A stretch of 41,874 nucleotides of DNA from a virus: IMG/VR virus record IMGVR_UViG_3300008121_000004, positions 1 through 41,874 of that record; one strand, written 5' to 3'. The notes below the pieces were generated by a model. It saw only the letters and a list, made by a program, of their open reading frames with translations. It was not told the DNA's origin and did no database searches. A program made the translations under genes and the position numbers. Shown piece by piece: positions 14,360 to 21,783 of this stretch (position 1 is its first letter; each line of letters starts with the position of its first letter).

Positions 14360-14814
14360 TGAGCTTGATTCATCCTCCAGTAAAGTAAAGCCAGAGCATC
14401 GGCTTCGTTATCGTCTTTAGGATTAAAACCTATAGATTTCATGCAATCGATGACTTCTTGCTTAGAGGCATTACCTCTTCCCGTTGCAAACTTCTTAATG
14501 GTGCCGACATGGACACCCTCATAAGGAACACCGTTGTTATCACCAAACGTTTGAACCGTTGCCATGAAACCCCCATAAACATGGGCAGCAATCGATCCTT
14601 TGTGACTCGCAACAGCTTCAAAAACAATCTCATCAACACCAAACTCACTTCTTTTTGTATCTAACCATCTTGCAAATCTCGTATATTTGCTATTTTTACA
14701 ATCGTACCGCGTGTCTTTAAAGGAGATCGATCCACTCGTGATCACACCCCCTTTACTTAAAGCCCAGCCGGTTGTCGTCCCTAGATCTAATGAAAGAATG
14801 CTTCCTATTGTAAT
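14356..14814 (-). CDS. RuvC-like Holliday junction resolvase, apparent ATT start
   Basis: The RNase H-fold resolvase of phage type resolves recombination branches. The frame is open from 14817. Beginning at the ATT codon 14814 gives 152 residues with the N-terminus MTIGSILSLDLGTTTGWAL, which holds the essential first Asp (Asp10). Glu66 (DEIVFEAV) and the C-terminal DDNEADALALL block supply the other metal ligands. A GTG at 14745 would remove the Asp10 strand and cannot be the functional start. No ATG, GTG or TTG lies in the needed stretch; AGGA is nine bases before the ATT. It overlaps the endolysin gene downstream. Confidence 0.88.
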   Translation of the reverse strand: MTIGSILSLDLGTTTGWALSKGGVITSGSISFKDTRYDCKNSKYTRFARWLDTKRSEFGVDEIVFEAVASHKGSIAAHVYGGFMATVQTFGDNNGVPYEGVHVGTIKKFATGRGNASKQEVIDCMKSIGFNPKDDNEADALALLYWRMNQAQ

Positions 14815-14955
14815 CTTCTAATTTCCTATTTTAATTTACTGAACTCCTTAACGTTTACTATAGTCAATCCACGGACTTTTTGCAAGCCAAGTATTTGATA
14901 AATATACTTTTTAAGACGATAAAACATCATTTTATTCCTTCTATTTATGAGACCT

Positions 14956-15726
14956 TTAATTCATCACTTCGCCATCTTCAGAAATGGTCTGCTTATACTC
15001 TGATTCTGCCGTGCTTTGTTGTTCAGTAGTGTCCAAATCTGCATCTTCATCAGAAATTAATTCTTTGGCTAATTTACGCAAAGGCACTAACCTTGACATT
15101 TCTCCCGGATACTTATTCCAAATAGACTCAGGATAGTGACTGCCTTTGTTGCATGCTTTAGACGTTTCTATTTCTTTTTGAGTGCTATATCGGATCAAAT
15201 ATTTTCCATTTTGCATTTCAGCGAAAGCATAAGCACCAATTATTGATAATTCATCACCGTCTTTTGATTGTTCCCCAAGGTAAGGTATATGATCAATTGT
15301 CGGATTCAAACCTGACGTGAGAGTAAATGTATCAGCTTTCCTGACAATATCACCGCCTACTCTGACTATTTGGGGATTGCGTCGAATCAACTCCCGTAAT
15401 CCTTGAACGCCAAGAGTCGCTTTACACTGAGTCCCATAAGGAGTAAGAATGATTTTGCCGTTGGTCGGTGTCATTTTCTTTTCAGCACAATAGACCAGTG
15501 CCTTGAAAATGCTAACACTATCACATTTTAATAGTTTGTCGTTTTGGTTCAGAACGAATAGAAATTTGCTGAGTAGTGATTTTGAACCTATGTTTGTTCC
15601 CGTCAGTATTTGATCAACCTTACTTAGATATCCTTCTAAATAGAGCTGAAGAGGCGTTTTTTGTTCTTTCTTAACAATGTTCTTAACGGCTTGATTCTCT
15701 TGCGGGGCTACTTGTTGTGCTTGCAT
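14956..15726 (-). CDS. recT: RecT-family single-strand annealing protein
   Basis: This 256-residue protein matches the RecT/Bet annealases that pair complementary single strands made by a partner exonuclease. Recognisable blocks are the helical CDSVSIFKALVYCAEKKMTP region (about 70-88), NGKIILTPYGTQCKATLGVQGLRELIRRNP (read as two segments, about 89-120), and IIGAYAFAEMQNGKYLI then STQKEIETSKA (about 160-195), with a variable acidic C-terminus. It starts two bases after the stop of the YqaJ-type exonuclease, whose last codons carry its AGAGGA ribosome site. The exonuclease-annealase pair is the standard phage recombination module, and ssb is encoded elsewhere in the genome. The 141-bp gap to the resolvase gene shows nothing. 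Confidence 0.95.
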   Translation of the reverse strand: MQAQQVAPQENQAVKNIVKKEQKTPLQLYLEGYLSKVDQILTGTNIGSKSLLSKFLFVLNQNDKLLKCDSVSIFKALVYCAEKKMTPTNGKIILTPYGTQCKATLGVQGLRELIRRNPQIVRVGGDIVRKADTFTLTSGLNPTIDHIPYLGEQSKDGDELSIIGAYAFAEMQNGKYLIRYSTQKEIETSKACNKGSHYPESIWNKYPGEMSRLVPLRKLAKELISDEDADLDTTEQQSTAESEYKQTISEDGEVMN

Positions 15727-15728
15727 GA

Positions 15729-16634
15729 TTAAAGTCCTCTATTTATCAGTTTAAAGGGACGTGAGGTCGATTGTTTAACGTAGGAGGGGTAAAGCTCAGG
15801 ATGCTCTTTTTCAAACAGCTTGGTATCAAATGAATTTCGGCTCTGTGTTTTATAAAAAATCAGCCGTTTACCTTCATCACTAAGAAGAATCGCATTGTCC
15901 TCCATGTATGCTTGGATGTCGAACGTCAAGGCATCTTTACAGGCGGCAAGATCGGCGATTTGATCTTCTATTTCAATGCGCTTTTTCACCTTCTCAATAA
16001 TCTCAGGCGTTGCGACAATCTCAGTATTTTCTGAATTACCGTACCGTTTCTTAATGTCTTCCAGTGTCCTGATGGGCGGTTCTACTCGTTTAAGAACATA
16101 CGTTTCCCAAAAATCAACGGCCGCATCAATAACCATTTTTTCTAGCTCTAAATTTCTCCAATAAGTATAGTTATTGAAATGCTTTACTTGTATATCAGCG
16201 ATATTGTGGCATTTGAACCAGTGAGCAACGGGAACATCTACATAGTCAGCGTTCCCAAGTGCCGCATAAAATGCTACTTGTGTTTGATAATAGTCAGGAA
16301 TCTGGAAGCTCCAATCATCTGCTCCTTGAATCGTCGTTTTAGCTTCAACGAAAACCTTTCCATTTTCACAGATCGCATCAACATTACCGAGAAGGAACGA
16401 ATACTCAGGGTGAACAAAAGATACTTCTTCTTGTTCAATCGTAACGCCTTTGTACTCTTCATAATGCTTCAAGATAACACCTTGAGCTGCGTGTCTGACG
16501 GCAAAGAACTCGCTCTCATCCCGGTGCGTATACTCATTGACTTTATCAAGGTAAACATCGTAAGCAGTCTTCCAGGGGCTGATCCCCAGAATGGCGGCTA
16601 TGTCTGAGCCGCCGATACCCTTGGTTCTATCCAT
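15729..16634 (-). CDS. YqaJ/lambda-exonuclease-type recombinase
   Basis: This 301-residue protein has the YqaJ viral recombinase signature: IGGSDIAAILGISPWK near the N-terminus (residues 7-22), the metal-binding Asp in LLGNVDAI (about residue 86) and EAKTT (about residue 97), and the YYQTQVAFYAALG helix. It degrades one strand of double-stranded ends to expose single strands for RecT. The start ATG overlaps the upstream stop (TAATG). The C-terminal ~90 residues after LKRVEPP form a helical extension with a basic end. Membership is clear; activity is inferred from the family. Confidence 0.95.
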   Translation of the reverse strand: MDRTKGIGGSDIAAILGISPWKTAYDVYLDKVNEYTHRDESEFFAVRHAAQGVILKHYEEYKGVTIEQEEVSFVHPEYSFLLGNVDAICENGKVFVEAKTTIQGADDWSFQIPDYYQTQVAFYAALGNADYVDVPVAHWFKCHNIADIQVKHFNNYTYWRNLELEKMVIDAAVDFWETYVLKRVEPPIRTLEDIKKRYGNSENTEIVATPEIIEKVKKRIEIEDQIADLAACKDALTFDIQAYMEDNAILLSDEGKRLIFYKTQSRNSFDTKLFEKEHPELYPSYVKQSTSRPFKLINRGL

Positions 16635-16933
16635 TACTCTTTCTCCTTTCGAAGTTTAGAAATGATCTCGTTCAAATACAGAATCGTTTTCATGGCACTA
16701 TCTTGAGCGATCTGATGCTCTTCTTTTAGTTCTTTGATCCCCTCAGTCAGGTTCTGAATCGTCCGACGCTGATTGTTTATTCTAATAGAAAGCTCGGAAT
16801 TCTTTTTTATAAGGTCATCAAACACAAGTTCATCAAATCTGTTCATCACAATCCTAGACGTTTCTCCTTCATCGGTAGCAATATTTGTAAAATCAAAAAA
16901 AGTTTCTATTGTCTTATCCAGATCATCGAACAT
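16634..16933 (-). CDS. Small coiled-coil protein of the early operon
   Basis: This gene encodes 99 residues: an acidic N-terminus (about 1-25), then a continuous helix with heptad spacing from about residue 38 to 98 (LIKKNSELSIRINNQRRTI onward). No enzymatic motif is present. It overlaps the exonuclease gene downstream by one base and the small gene upstream by four (ATGA), so all are translated as one operon. It could be a recombination accessory or inhibitor like the small proteins of lambda's early operon. I do not recognise the family. Confidence 0.7.
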   Translation of the reverse strand: MFDDLDKTIETFFDFTNIATDEGETSRIVMNRFDELVFDDLIKKNSELSIRINNQRRTIQNLTEGIKELKEEHQIAQDSAMKTILYLNEIISKLRKEKE

Positions 16934-17121
16934 TATACTTCTCCACTTTCATTATCTTTCCTCTTTGATGTATGAGCGCTTTGTAACTCAACCTCCATGA
17001 TTGCAGCATGCGATTCCATTTCATCTGCCAATAACCGATGAAGAGCTTGGTCAGATACAGCCAAGATGATGCTTGCTTTTTCCAGCAACAACACCGTTTT
17101 TTTCATTAACTCGTTTTTCAT
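16933..17121 (-). CDS. Small helical protein of the early operon
   Basis: This gene encodes 62 residues, with an N-terminal helix (MKKTVLLLEKASIILAVSDQ) and a polar tail. No motif is recognised. The four-base ATGA overlap with the next gene and the tight spacing to the upstream gene (11 bases) make it a convincing member of the operon despite its size. Confidence 0.65.
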   Translation of the reverse strand: MKNELMKKTVLLLEKASIILAVSDQALHRLLADEMESHAAIMEVELQSAHTSKRKDNESGEV

Positions 17122-17132
17122 CTAACAAATCC

Positions 17133-17348
17133 CTAATAAGGTAGTGTTGACAGACGGGAGTCAGAGTCAAAATCACTTTTGCGCTCAAAACTCTTTTCTT
17201 GAATCAGGTAAGAGATCTCGTTCAGCCCCTCTTTCACTTTCGTCATTTCCCAGGCAATTTCTTGATCACCGTCTAGGCCGACAAGGTCGATCTCATTGAA
17301 GGCGATCGCTATTAAATGACGGATCTTAATTAAATCAATTTTCTTCAT
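17133..17348 (-). CDS. Small protein of the early operon
   Basis: This gene encodes 71 residues from the ATG at 17348, which has AGAGGA nine bases upstream, within the end of the overlapping upstream gene. A longer reading from 17387 has no ribosome site. The protein is helical with an acidic middle (FNEIDLVGLDGDQEIAWEM) and no recognised motif. The 14-base overlap with the gene at 17335-17502 suggests coupled translation. Confidence 0.65.
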   Translation of the reverse strand: MKKIDLIKIRHLIAIAFNEIDLVGLDGDQEIAWEMTKVKEGLNEISYLIQEKSFERKSDFDSDSRLSTLPY

Positions 17349-17502
17349 CGTCAAATTCCTCTTCTTTACTTGTCCAATAATCATCAAAGTGTCTGTCTTC
17401 TTTCACATCTTTCCAATACGCGTCGTTCGTGAGCCGCGCAGAAGATTTCATCAGGTTCACCGCAAAATCAAACAGATCGGTACTTTTTGCCATCTCTTTC
17501 AT
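17335..17502 (-). CDS. Small acidic protein of the early operon
   Basis: A 55-residue frame fills what would otherwise be an unexplained gap. It starts MKEMAKSTDLFDFAVNLMKS and ends in an acidic tail (KEEEFDDEEN). The ATG at 17502 is preceded by AGGAGC with eight-base spacing, an excellent ribosome site. Its end overlaps the start of the next gene and carries that gene's AGAGGA. A second in-frame ATG is three codons in. No family is recognised; the acidic tail is reminiscent of DNA-mimic or anti-repressor peptides only in composition. Confidence 0.7.
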   Translation of the reverse strand: MKEMAKSTDLFDFAVNLMKSSARLTNDAYWKDVKEDRHFDDYWTSKEEEFDDEEN

Positions 17503-17548
17503 CTTTTTAAGCTCCTATCGTCCCGTTCGGTACTTTTCGTGAATTTTC

Positions 17549-17716
17549 TCATTTTTTTAACCCACTCATACTCATATTCCCGAGTAAGTGAAGATATCCT
17601 TCTATTTTTTCTAATGTTTTTGTGTTTTGTGAAAAAAGGTTATCCGCTTTCCAAAGCTCAACCGCTAGTAATATGTACAAGCAAATAATCACTATATCCT
17701 TTATCTTATTATCCAC
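17549..17716 (-). CDS. Small membrane protein, first gene of the early minus-strand operon
   Basis: This gene encodes 55 residues from a GTG at 17716 with AAGGAG eight bases upstream. An upstream TTG at 17737 is in frame but places the ribosome site inside the gene. One hydrophobic helix (about residues 6-22, KDIVIICLYILLAVELW) is followed by a polar tail. It is the gene nearest the control region and is likely among the first expressed. The role is unknown. Confidence 0.65.
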   Translation of the reverse strand: MDNKIKDIVIICLYILLAVELWKADNLFSQNTKTLEKIEGYLHLLGNMSMSGLKK

Positions 17717-17848
17717 TATTTTAACTCCTTTTACCAATTAATTCAAATACTTAGTTGCTTTTTTACCACCTATTTTATCCCTCTAAGAAGGGGGGGTGGT
17801 TTCATCTGGTTTTAGCGACCACTCTTATCTCGTCGCCAATTACTAGAT

Positions 17849-17889
17849 TATATTGACATATTACTATGTAGTAACAATATGTCAATATA
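17849..17889. promoter_or_regulatory. Palindromic operator/promoter of the early divergent control region
   Basis: TATATTGACATATT (17849-17862) and AATATGTCAATATA (17876-17889) are perfect inverted repeats; the centre (TTACTATGTAGTAA) is itself nearly palindromic. Each arm presents a TTGACA. On the minus strand TTGACA (17880-17885) is followed after 16 bases by TAATAT (17858-17863), a good promoter for the early operon. AGTAAC/AGTAC motifs recur at 17871, 17901 and 17924 and may be operator half-sites for the adjacent HTH protein. Confidence 0.65.
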
Positions 17890-17928
17890 AAATTACAGCA
17901 TAGTAACAAAAAAATAACTAGATAGTAC

Positions 17929-17956
17929 TTGACTACCTAGGAATGTTTATTATATA
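17929..17956 (+). promoter_or_regulatory. Rightward promoter for the HTH regulator operon
   Basis: A TTGACT -35 (17929-17934), a 16-base spacer and a TATATA -10 (17951-17956) lie about 30 bases upstream of the regulator's ATG. One of the repeated AGTAC motifs abuts the -35 box, so repression by the regulator is plausible. Confidence 0.65.
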
Positions 17957-17983
17957 GAACACATATAAGGGAAATGAGGAGAT

Positions 17984-18217
17984 ATGATGACAAGACCACA
18001 TTGCAATTTAGAAAGCGTTCAAAAAGCTATCGATCTACTGGGAGGGGCTACTCAGCTATCTCTAAAAATTAATGTTTCTTACCAAACAGTTGTAAGTTGG
18101 AAACATGGAAGAAGGTTTCCGAATGTAGTGAACTGTCAAAAAATAGAGAAGGCTACTGATGGCAAGGTTAAGGCAAAAGACATCCTACCTGACTATCCAT
18201 GGGATGAGTTGAAGTGA
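17984..18217 (+). CDS. Cro/YdaS-type helix-turn-helix regulator
   Basis: This 77-residue protein contains a Cro/YdaS-like HTH: VQKAIDLLGGATQLSLKINV then SYQTVVSWKHGRRFP, with the NCQKIEKATDGKVKAKDILPD segment typical of the family (residues about 50-70). It is the only recognisable transcription regulator in the genome apart from the RHH partition partner. It faces the divergent promoter region and likely binds the repeats there to set the switch between early leftward and rightward expression. GAGGAG precedes the ATG. The stop overlaps the GTG start of the next gene. Confidence 0.9.
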   Translation: MMTRPHCNLESVQKAIDLLGGATQLSLKINVSYQTVVSWKHGRRFPNVVNCQKIEKATDGKVKAKDILPDYPWDELK

Positions 18218-18708
18218 TTTTTTTATGGGTATGTTTTTCTATACTTATTATTTATTTTTTTCCTAAATTAGTCTTTAAGACTGTGGCAGCTATTGTAGTT
18301 ATTGGGCTGTGTGCTTTTGGATATTTTGAAAATAAAAAAATAGAGAAAAAAAATATGTTCAATGCTGTAGAAACATCTATAAAATATGATCCGTATAAAT
18401 GTTCTCCAGAATACCCACTTCTTATTTCAATAAAAAATGGAACTAATAAAACGGTTCATAAAGTTACATTAAACATAAGTGTATTTAAAAGTGGATATAG
18501 TGAAAATATTGCAGATAAAGTTTATTCATATTTTGAAACAGATAAAATAACAGAAAAAGGAGAAGTTAGTGTGATGTGTTATAACATTCCTAAGTTAAAA
18601 AAGTTGCCTCTTTCTTATTATCTTTCTGTATACAAAATTGAAAAGTCGGAAGTAAGTTTTTCTGACGGAACCTCTATACACATGAGCGATATTCGAACCT
18701 GGTGGTAA
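18214..18708 (+). CDS. Membrane-anchored protein with an extracytoplasmic beta domain
   Basis: This gene encodes 164 residues from a GTG (18214) that overlaps the regulator's stop (GTGA). Two adjacent hydrophobic stretches (residues 1-15 and 20-38) are followed by a beta-rich domain with YPLLISIKNGTNKTVHKVTL and a C-terminal SEVSFSDGTSIHMSD. The architecture suggests a membrane-tethered domain, probably outside the cytoplasm. Position in the immediate-early rightward operon fits a superinfection-exclusion or host-modification role, but this is inference. Confidence 0.7.
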   Translation: MIFLWVCFSILIIYFFPKLVFKTVAAIVVIGLCAFGYFENKKIEKKNMFNAVETSIKYDPYKCSPEYPLLISIKNGTNKTVHKVTLNISVFKSGYSENIADKVYSYFETDKITEKGEVSVMCYNIPKLKKLPLSYYLSVYKIEKSEVSFSDGTSIHMSDIRTWW

Positions 18709-18729
18709 AATTAATAAAGGAGAAGTGAG

Positions 18730-19026
18730 ATGGACTGGACGCAAACGATTGCTTTAGGTGGTACCTTAATTGCTTACATGACTGGTATGTGTGTATTCTT
18801 TCACCGTCTAAATGAGAGGTCAATTGATAAGATTGATGAGCGTAATGAGAAATCGATAAACGAATGGCGGTCAGAGCATAAGGATCAGATGCAGAAGAGT
18901 GATTCACGGTTTGAGAAAGCTATGAGCATGATTGATTCTCGTTTAGAAAAGAACGAAGCGCACTGGCGGGAGATGTTCATGTATATGAATGAACGCTTCG
19001 ATAAATTTACCGGAGAGAAGAAATGA
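18730..19026 (+). CDS. Small membrane-anchored coiled-coil protein, paralogue Z
   Basis: This 98-residue protein has the same N-terminus and membrane helix (about residues 6-26) as the copies at 40-243 and 41514-41798. It has a full-length charged tail (EWRSEHKDQMQKSDSRFEKA, then RLEKNEAHWREMFMYMNERF) predicted as a coiled coil. The upstream AAAGGAGAAGTGAG is also shared with the copy at 41514-41798, so the ribosome site was duplicated with the gene. It is on the opposite strand from the other copies. Function unknown; its place between the regulator and rep suggests early expression. Confidence 0.75.
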   Translation: MDWTQTIALGGTLIAYMTGMCVFFHRLNERSIDKIDERNEKSINEWRSEHKDQMQKSDSRFEKAMSMIDSRLEKNEAHWREMFMYMNERFDKFTGEKK

Positions 19027-19319
19027 GTGAAGAGAAAAAAACAATGTGAAAACAATGAAATGATCGTTCTCAAGGCGTAAAAAAAGACCCCATGGAAAGG
19101 CCTTAATTTACGTAAATTCTTAAAAGAATTTCTCTTGATAAAACATCAAATAACAAAACGTTTTTGGGATAAAACGTATACAAAACAACACAATAATGCT
19201 ATATTTACAGCATTAAACGGGTAAAAAATTAGAGACCAATAGTTTTTAACACACAAGGAGATAATATCTCGTGTTCAGTAACTTTGAGGCCAATAGCTTT
19301 TAACCCACAAGGAGATAAT
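19027..19319. promoter_or_regulatory. Leader of rep with a duplicated ribosome-site segment
   Basis: This AT-rich 293-bp region includes a perfect palindrome AATTTACGTAAATT, several ATAAAAC repeats (a possible unwinding element), and a 54-bp-offset tandem duplication: about 19232-19282 and 19286-19336. The second copy carries the rep ribosome site and ATG; in the first the ATG reads ATC, so it cannot start translation. It may be a decayed leader, a translational decoy or origin repeats. Confidence 0.6.
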
Positions 19320-21089
19320 ATGACGTGCTCAGTAAGAAAGTCAAGCTTTATGATTAGTGGGTTTGAAAATAATTATGGCAAAAAAGTATTTAACATCTCT
19401 TCACAATACTTTCAGGCATTTCCACAAAGGTTAGCATATTTTGTAGCCTATCATATCAACGAATTCTATAATTCCCCTACTAACTTAAGAATTAACGGTG
19501 GGATCTTTATTTCAAATAAACAATATGCTGAAGATATTGGTTGTTGTGAGAGCAGAATCCAACAATTAAAGCGGCAGATAAAATCGGATCCAAGGCTTGT
19601 CCCCTTTCTCTCATTTGTTGATATATCCGATAACAGAGGCTCCATGTGTATCTGTATGATTGATGAGCAGAAGCTTCGAGAGTTTAATGACAACTTTGAC
19701 AAAGATGGCGTAGCAGCATCTATCGAAAGACTCGGATTGGGGATGCTTAAAAAGGATGTAGAATTAGATGATGATTCCACCCCCCCTGTAATAAATTCCA
19801 CCCCCCCTGTAATAAATTCCACCCCCTCTTATTCTATAGATAAGGAGAAAGGCGCAGTAGAGGAAAAGGATTTTTACCAGGAACCAGATTTCAATAAAAA
19901 CACAATGAAATCAAAGGGAAATGGATTTAGTTTTGATGGATGTTCCAATGATGAAGCGGTCGTAATTACTAATCTTTGCAGGTGGAGATTAACAAAAAAA
20001 GAAGGTGAACCGTTTTATAAATCAGACAAACAGATGAGCTCTGAAACAAATCTTAGCCGTTCAAAGTTCAGAAGCATTAAGGAAAAGCTAGAATACTTGG
20101 GGATTTTTAAAAAAGGAAGAAGATCTCTTTATAAATTTGGGACATCAACTTCTTATCTAGTTGATTTAAATAAGATTATTGAGATTGGATGCCCCAAAGT
20201 TGTTGAGTGGATCAATAAAAAAACAAATGATGAAAAATATAAAAACCCAATGAATTCAACGATTGCAGGTTTTCGGCAATCAGATGACCTAAAACCTGCA
20301 ATCAGATTACCGAAAACCTGCAATGCATATAAGGATACAGATTTAACAACAGATTCAACAACAGTTTTAAATTTAAACGCGCCCGCGCGTGAAACTGAAA
20401 CTCATCATTCTGATTCTATTGAACAGCCAAAGCAGCCGTCTCTGCAAGAAGTGAATGATAATTCCTATGTTGAGATAGCGGCATCGGTTGTGGAATCAGC
20501 CTTTGAGAGCCTGGAGAGATTTAACAACAGTCTTGAGAAACCTTTTGAGCTTCATAAACCCAGAGCGTTGGGAGCGTTGAGAAAACGGATGAAGGATTGC
20601 TTCGTTGGCAAAGTATCTAATTTTGAGGAATACCTTGAGAAGATCGCCGATACCCCCTTCTTGATGGGCAAGTCAGGAAAAGAGCCGTTTGAGTTAAACG
20701 CAGGCTGGATACTGAAACGTGAGAACATCGAGGATTCATACCACAGAGAAGGGATGTTCAATGTTTACAAGACCACAAAGGAAAAACCATCAGCAACACC
20801 GATGGAAGAACAGTCGGCTAAGGAGGAGGTGATTTACGATGAGACTACTCATTTTTCTGACGTACCTTCTAAAATCATCAATACGATGGCAACGGTGATG
20901 GGAAAGGAAAAATTTAAATCATGGATATTACCCGCTAAAATGGAGATATCTAATGGGGTGATGACCATTTACACAGCTAACGGTTTCAACAAGGACTGGA
21001 TTACGAACACCTTAACTGCCTGCAATATGTTGGATCGCCTAAAGTCTGTCGGTATTGATAGAATTGATGTCACTTTGAGAGGATGCTGA
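19320..21089 (+). CDS. Plasmid/phage replication initiator with a C-terminal DnaA-domain-I-like module
   Basis: This gene encodes 589 residues from the ATG at 19320 (AAGGAG upstream). I see four parts: an N-terminal winged-helix-like region (about 5-130); a second helix-turn-helix-like region (about 220-280, SDKQMSSETNLSRSKFRSIK); a lambda-O/DnaT-like segment (about 447-475, FLMGKSGKEPFELNAGWILK) of the kind that loads helicase; and a final domain (about 510-588) resembling DnaA domain I (FKSWILPAKMEISNGVMTIY, then FNKDWI). Linkers at about 156-172 (three STP units) and 314-335 are encoded by repeats that may be the origin. No AAA+ or primase domain is present, so host helicase is presumably recruited. 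Confidence 0.85.
   Translation: MTCSVRKSSFMISGFENNYGKKVFNISSQYFQAFPQRLAYFVAYHINEFYNSPTNLRINGGIFISNKQYAEDIGCCESRIQQLKRQIKSDPRLVPFLSFVDISDNRGSMCICMIDEQKLREFNDNFDKDGVAASIERLGLGMLKKDVELDDDSTPPVINSTPPVINSTPSYSIDKEKGAVEEKDFYQEPDFNKNTMKSKGNGFSFDGCSNDEAVVITNLCRWRLTKKEGEPFYKSDKQMSSETNLSRSKFRSIKEKLEYLGIFKKGRRSLYKFGTSTSYLVDLNKIIEIGCPKVVEWINKKTNDEKYKNPMNSTIAGFRQSDDLKPAIRLPKTCNAYKDTDLTTDSTTVLNLNAPARETETHHSDSIEQPKQPSLQEVNDNSYVEIAASVVESAFESLERFNNSLEKPFELHKPRALGALRKRMKDCFVGKVSNFEEYLEKIADTPFLMGKSGKEPFELNAGWILKRENIEDSYHREGMFNVYKTTKEKPSATPMEEQSAKEEVIYDETTHFSDVPSKIINTMATVMGKEKFKSWILPAKMEISNGVMTIYTANGFNKDWITNTLTACNMLDRLKSVGIDRIDVTLRGC
19786..19845 (+). repeat. 21-bp tandem repeats inside rep
   Basis: ATTCCACCCCCCCTGTAATA plus A occurs about two and a half times in tandem, encoding repeated STPPVIN. 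The strong C-run strand bias is unlike the surrounding DNA. Possible iterons, or simply a repetitive linker. Confidence 0.8.
20262..20325. repeat. Clustered inverted/direct repeats inside rep (candidate origin)
   Basis: ATTGCAGGTTTTCGG (20262-20276) is the exact reverse complement of CCGAAAACCTGCAAT (20310-20324), and AAAACCTGCAAT also occurs directly at 20291-20302. Three copies of a 12-bp unit thus lie within 65 bp in a linker-coding part of rep, like the origin iterons inside lambda gene O. Origin function is inferred. Confidence 0.65.
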
Positions 21090-21092
21090 AAG

Positions 21093-21758
21093 ATGAATGA
21101 CATTTCAAAAATCAAATCTGATTCTAATAACGTTGATGAAACGCTTGAAGAAATTAGCTTTCATGAATGGCAAAAATGGGCGTTGACTAATGTTAGTGAT
21201 ATTTTTAGGGCGGTAATGGGCAGGGAATTATTTAAATATTGGTGTTTTCAATCAGAACATGGAAGGGTAAATGTGTACATATCTCCTCTCCCTACAATTC
21301 AGATAGTATTTCCTAATAAATTGCTGTTTCGAGAGGTCATGCGTCCCTACGGTGCTGAAATATATCATCGGCTTAAGCATGGAGATATTAGATGGAAAGA
21401 GATAGAATTTTACTCCCGAGAAGGCAAGTGGGAAAAAGTTTTATACATCGGTCAATCGAAAAAGATCATCTGGTTAATGAAAGCTATTGAAGAGATTATC
21501 GGTAAAATAGCGTACGAAGAGTGGTTTGAGAATCCGAGAATCGGTCGGGTATTCGCTTCTATTGATGATGAAAATATACTAACAATAAAAACAAATAACG
21601 TGTTTTTAAAAGACTATATCGTAAACCAATTTGTTTATAGAATAAAAAAGGCGATCAGCAAGGATCACCTTACCGATATCATCGTTGTTAGTAGGAAAAA
21701 GCCGTTGTGTAATTATAATTATCCGTTGTTGATTGATAGCTTGCGCAAGGAAGCATAA
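21093..21758 (+). CDS. Protein of two tandem DnaA-domain-I-like modules
   Basis: This 221-residue protein starts four bases after rep. Residues about 25-100 (WALTNVSDIFRAVMGRELFK, then a YISPLPTIQIVFPNKLLFRE strand/helix) and about 127-200 (AIEEIIGKIAYEEWFENPRI, then ENILTIKTNNVFLKDYI) each follow the DnaA domain I plan: helix with F/Y..W, short strands, then an F(L)..D/E-I helix. The C-terminal end of Rep has the same plan. In DnaA this domain contacts DnaB helicase and regulators. The protein has no ATPase or DNA-binding domain that I can see. It could help Rep load helicase, or compete with host DnaA for it. Confidence 0.7.
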   Translation: MNDISKIKSDSNNVDETLEEISFHEWQKWALTNVSDIFRAVMGRELFKYWCFQSEHGRVNVYISPLPTIQIVFPNKLLFREVMRPYGAEIYHRLKHGDIRWKEIEFYSREGKWEKVLYIGQSKKIIWLMKAIEEIIGKIAYEEWFENPRIGRVFASIDDENILTIKTNNVFLKDYIVNQFVYRIKKAISKDHLTDIIVVSRKKPLCNYNYPLLIDSLRKEA

Positions 21759-21783
21759 TGAATTGATCACCCAGATGCGCACT

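Noticed and set aside
14356-14745. Resolvase starting at the GTG at 14745
   Set aside because: This start would lose the strand with the first catalytic Asp and most of the first conserved motif.
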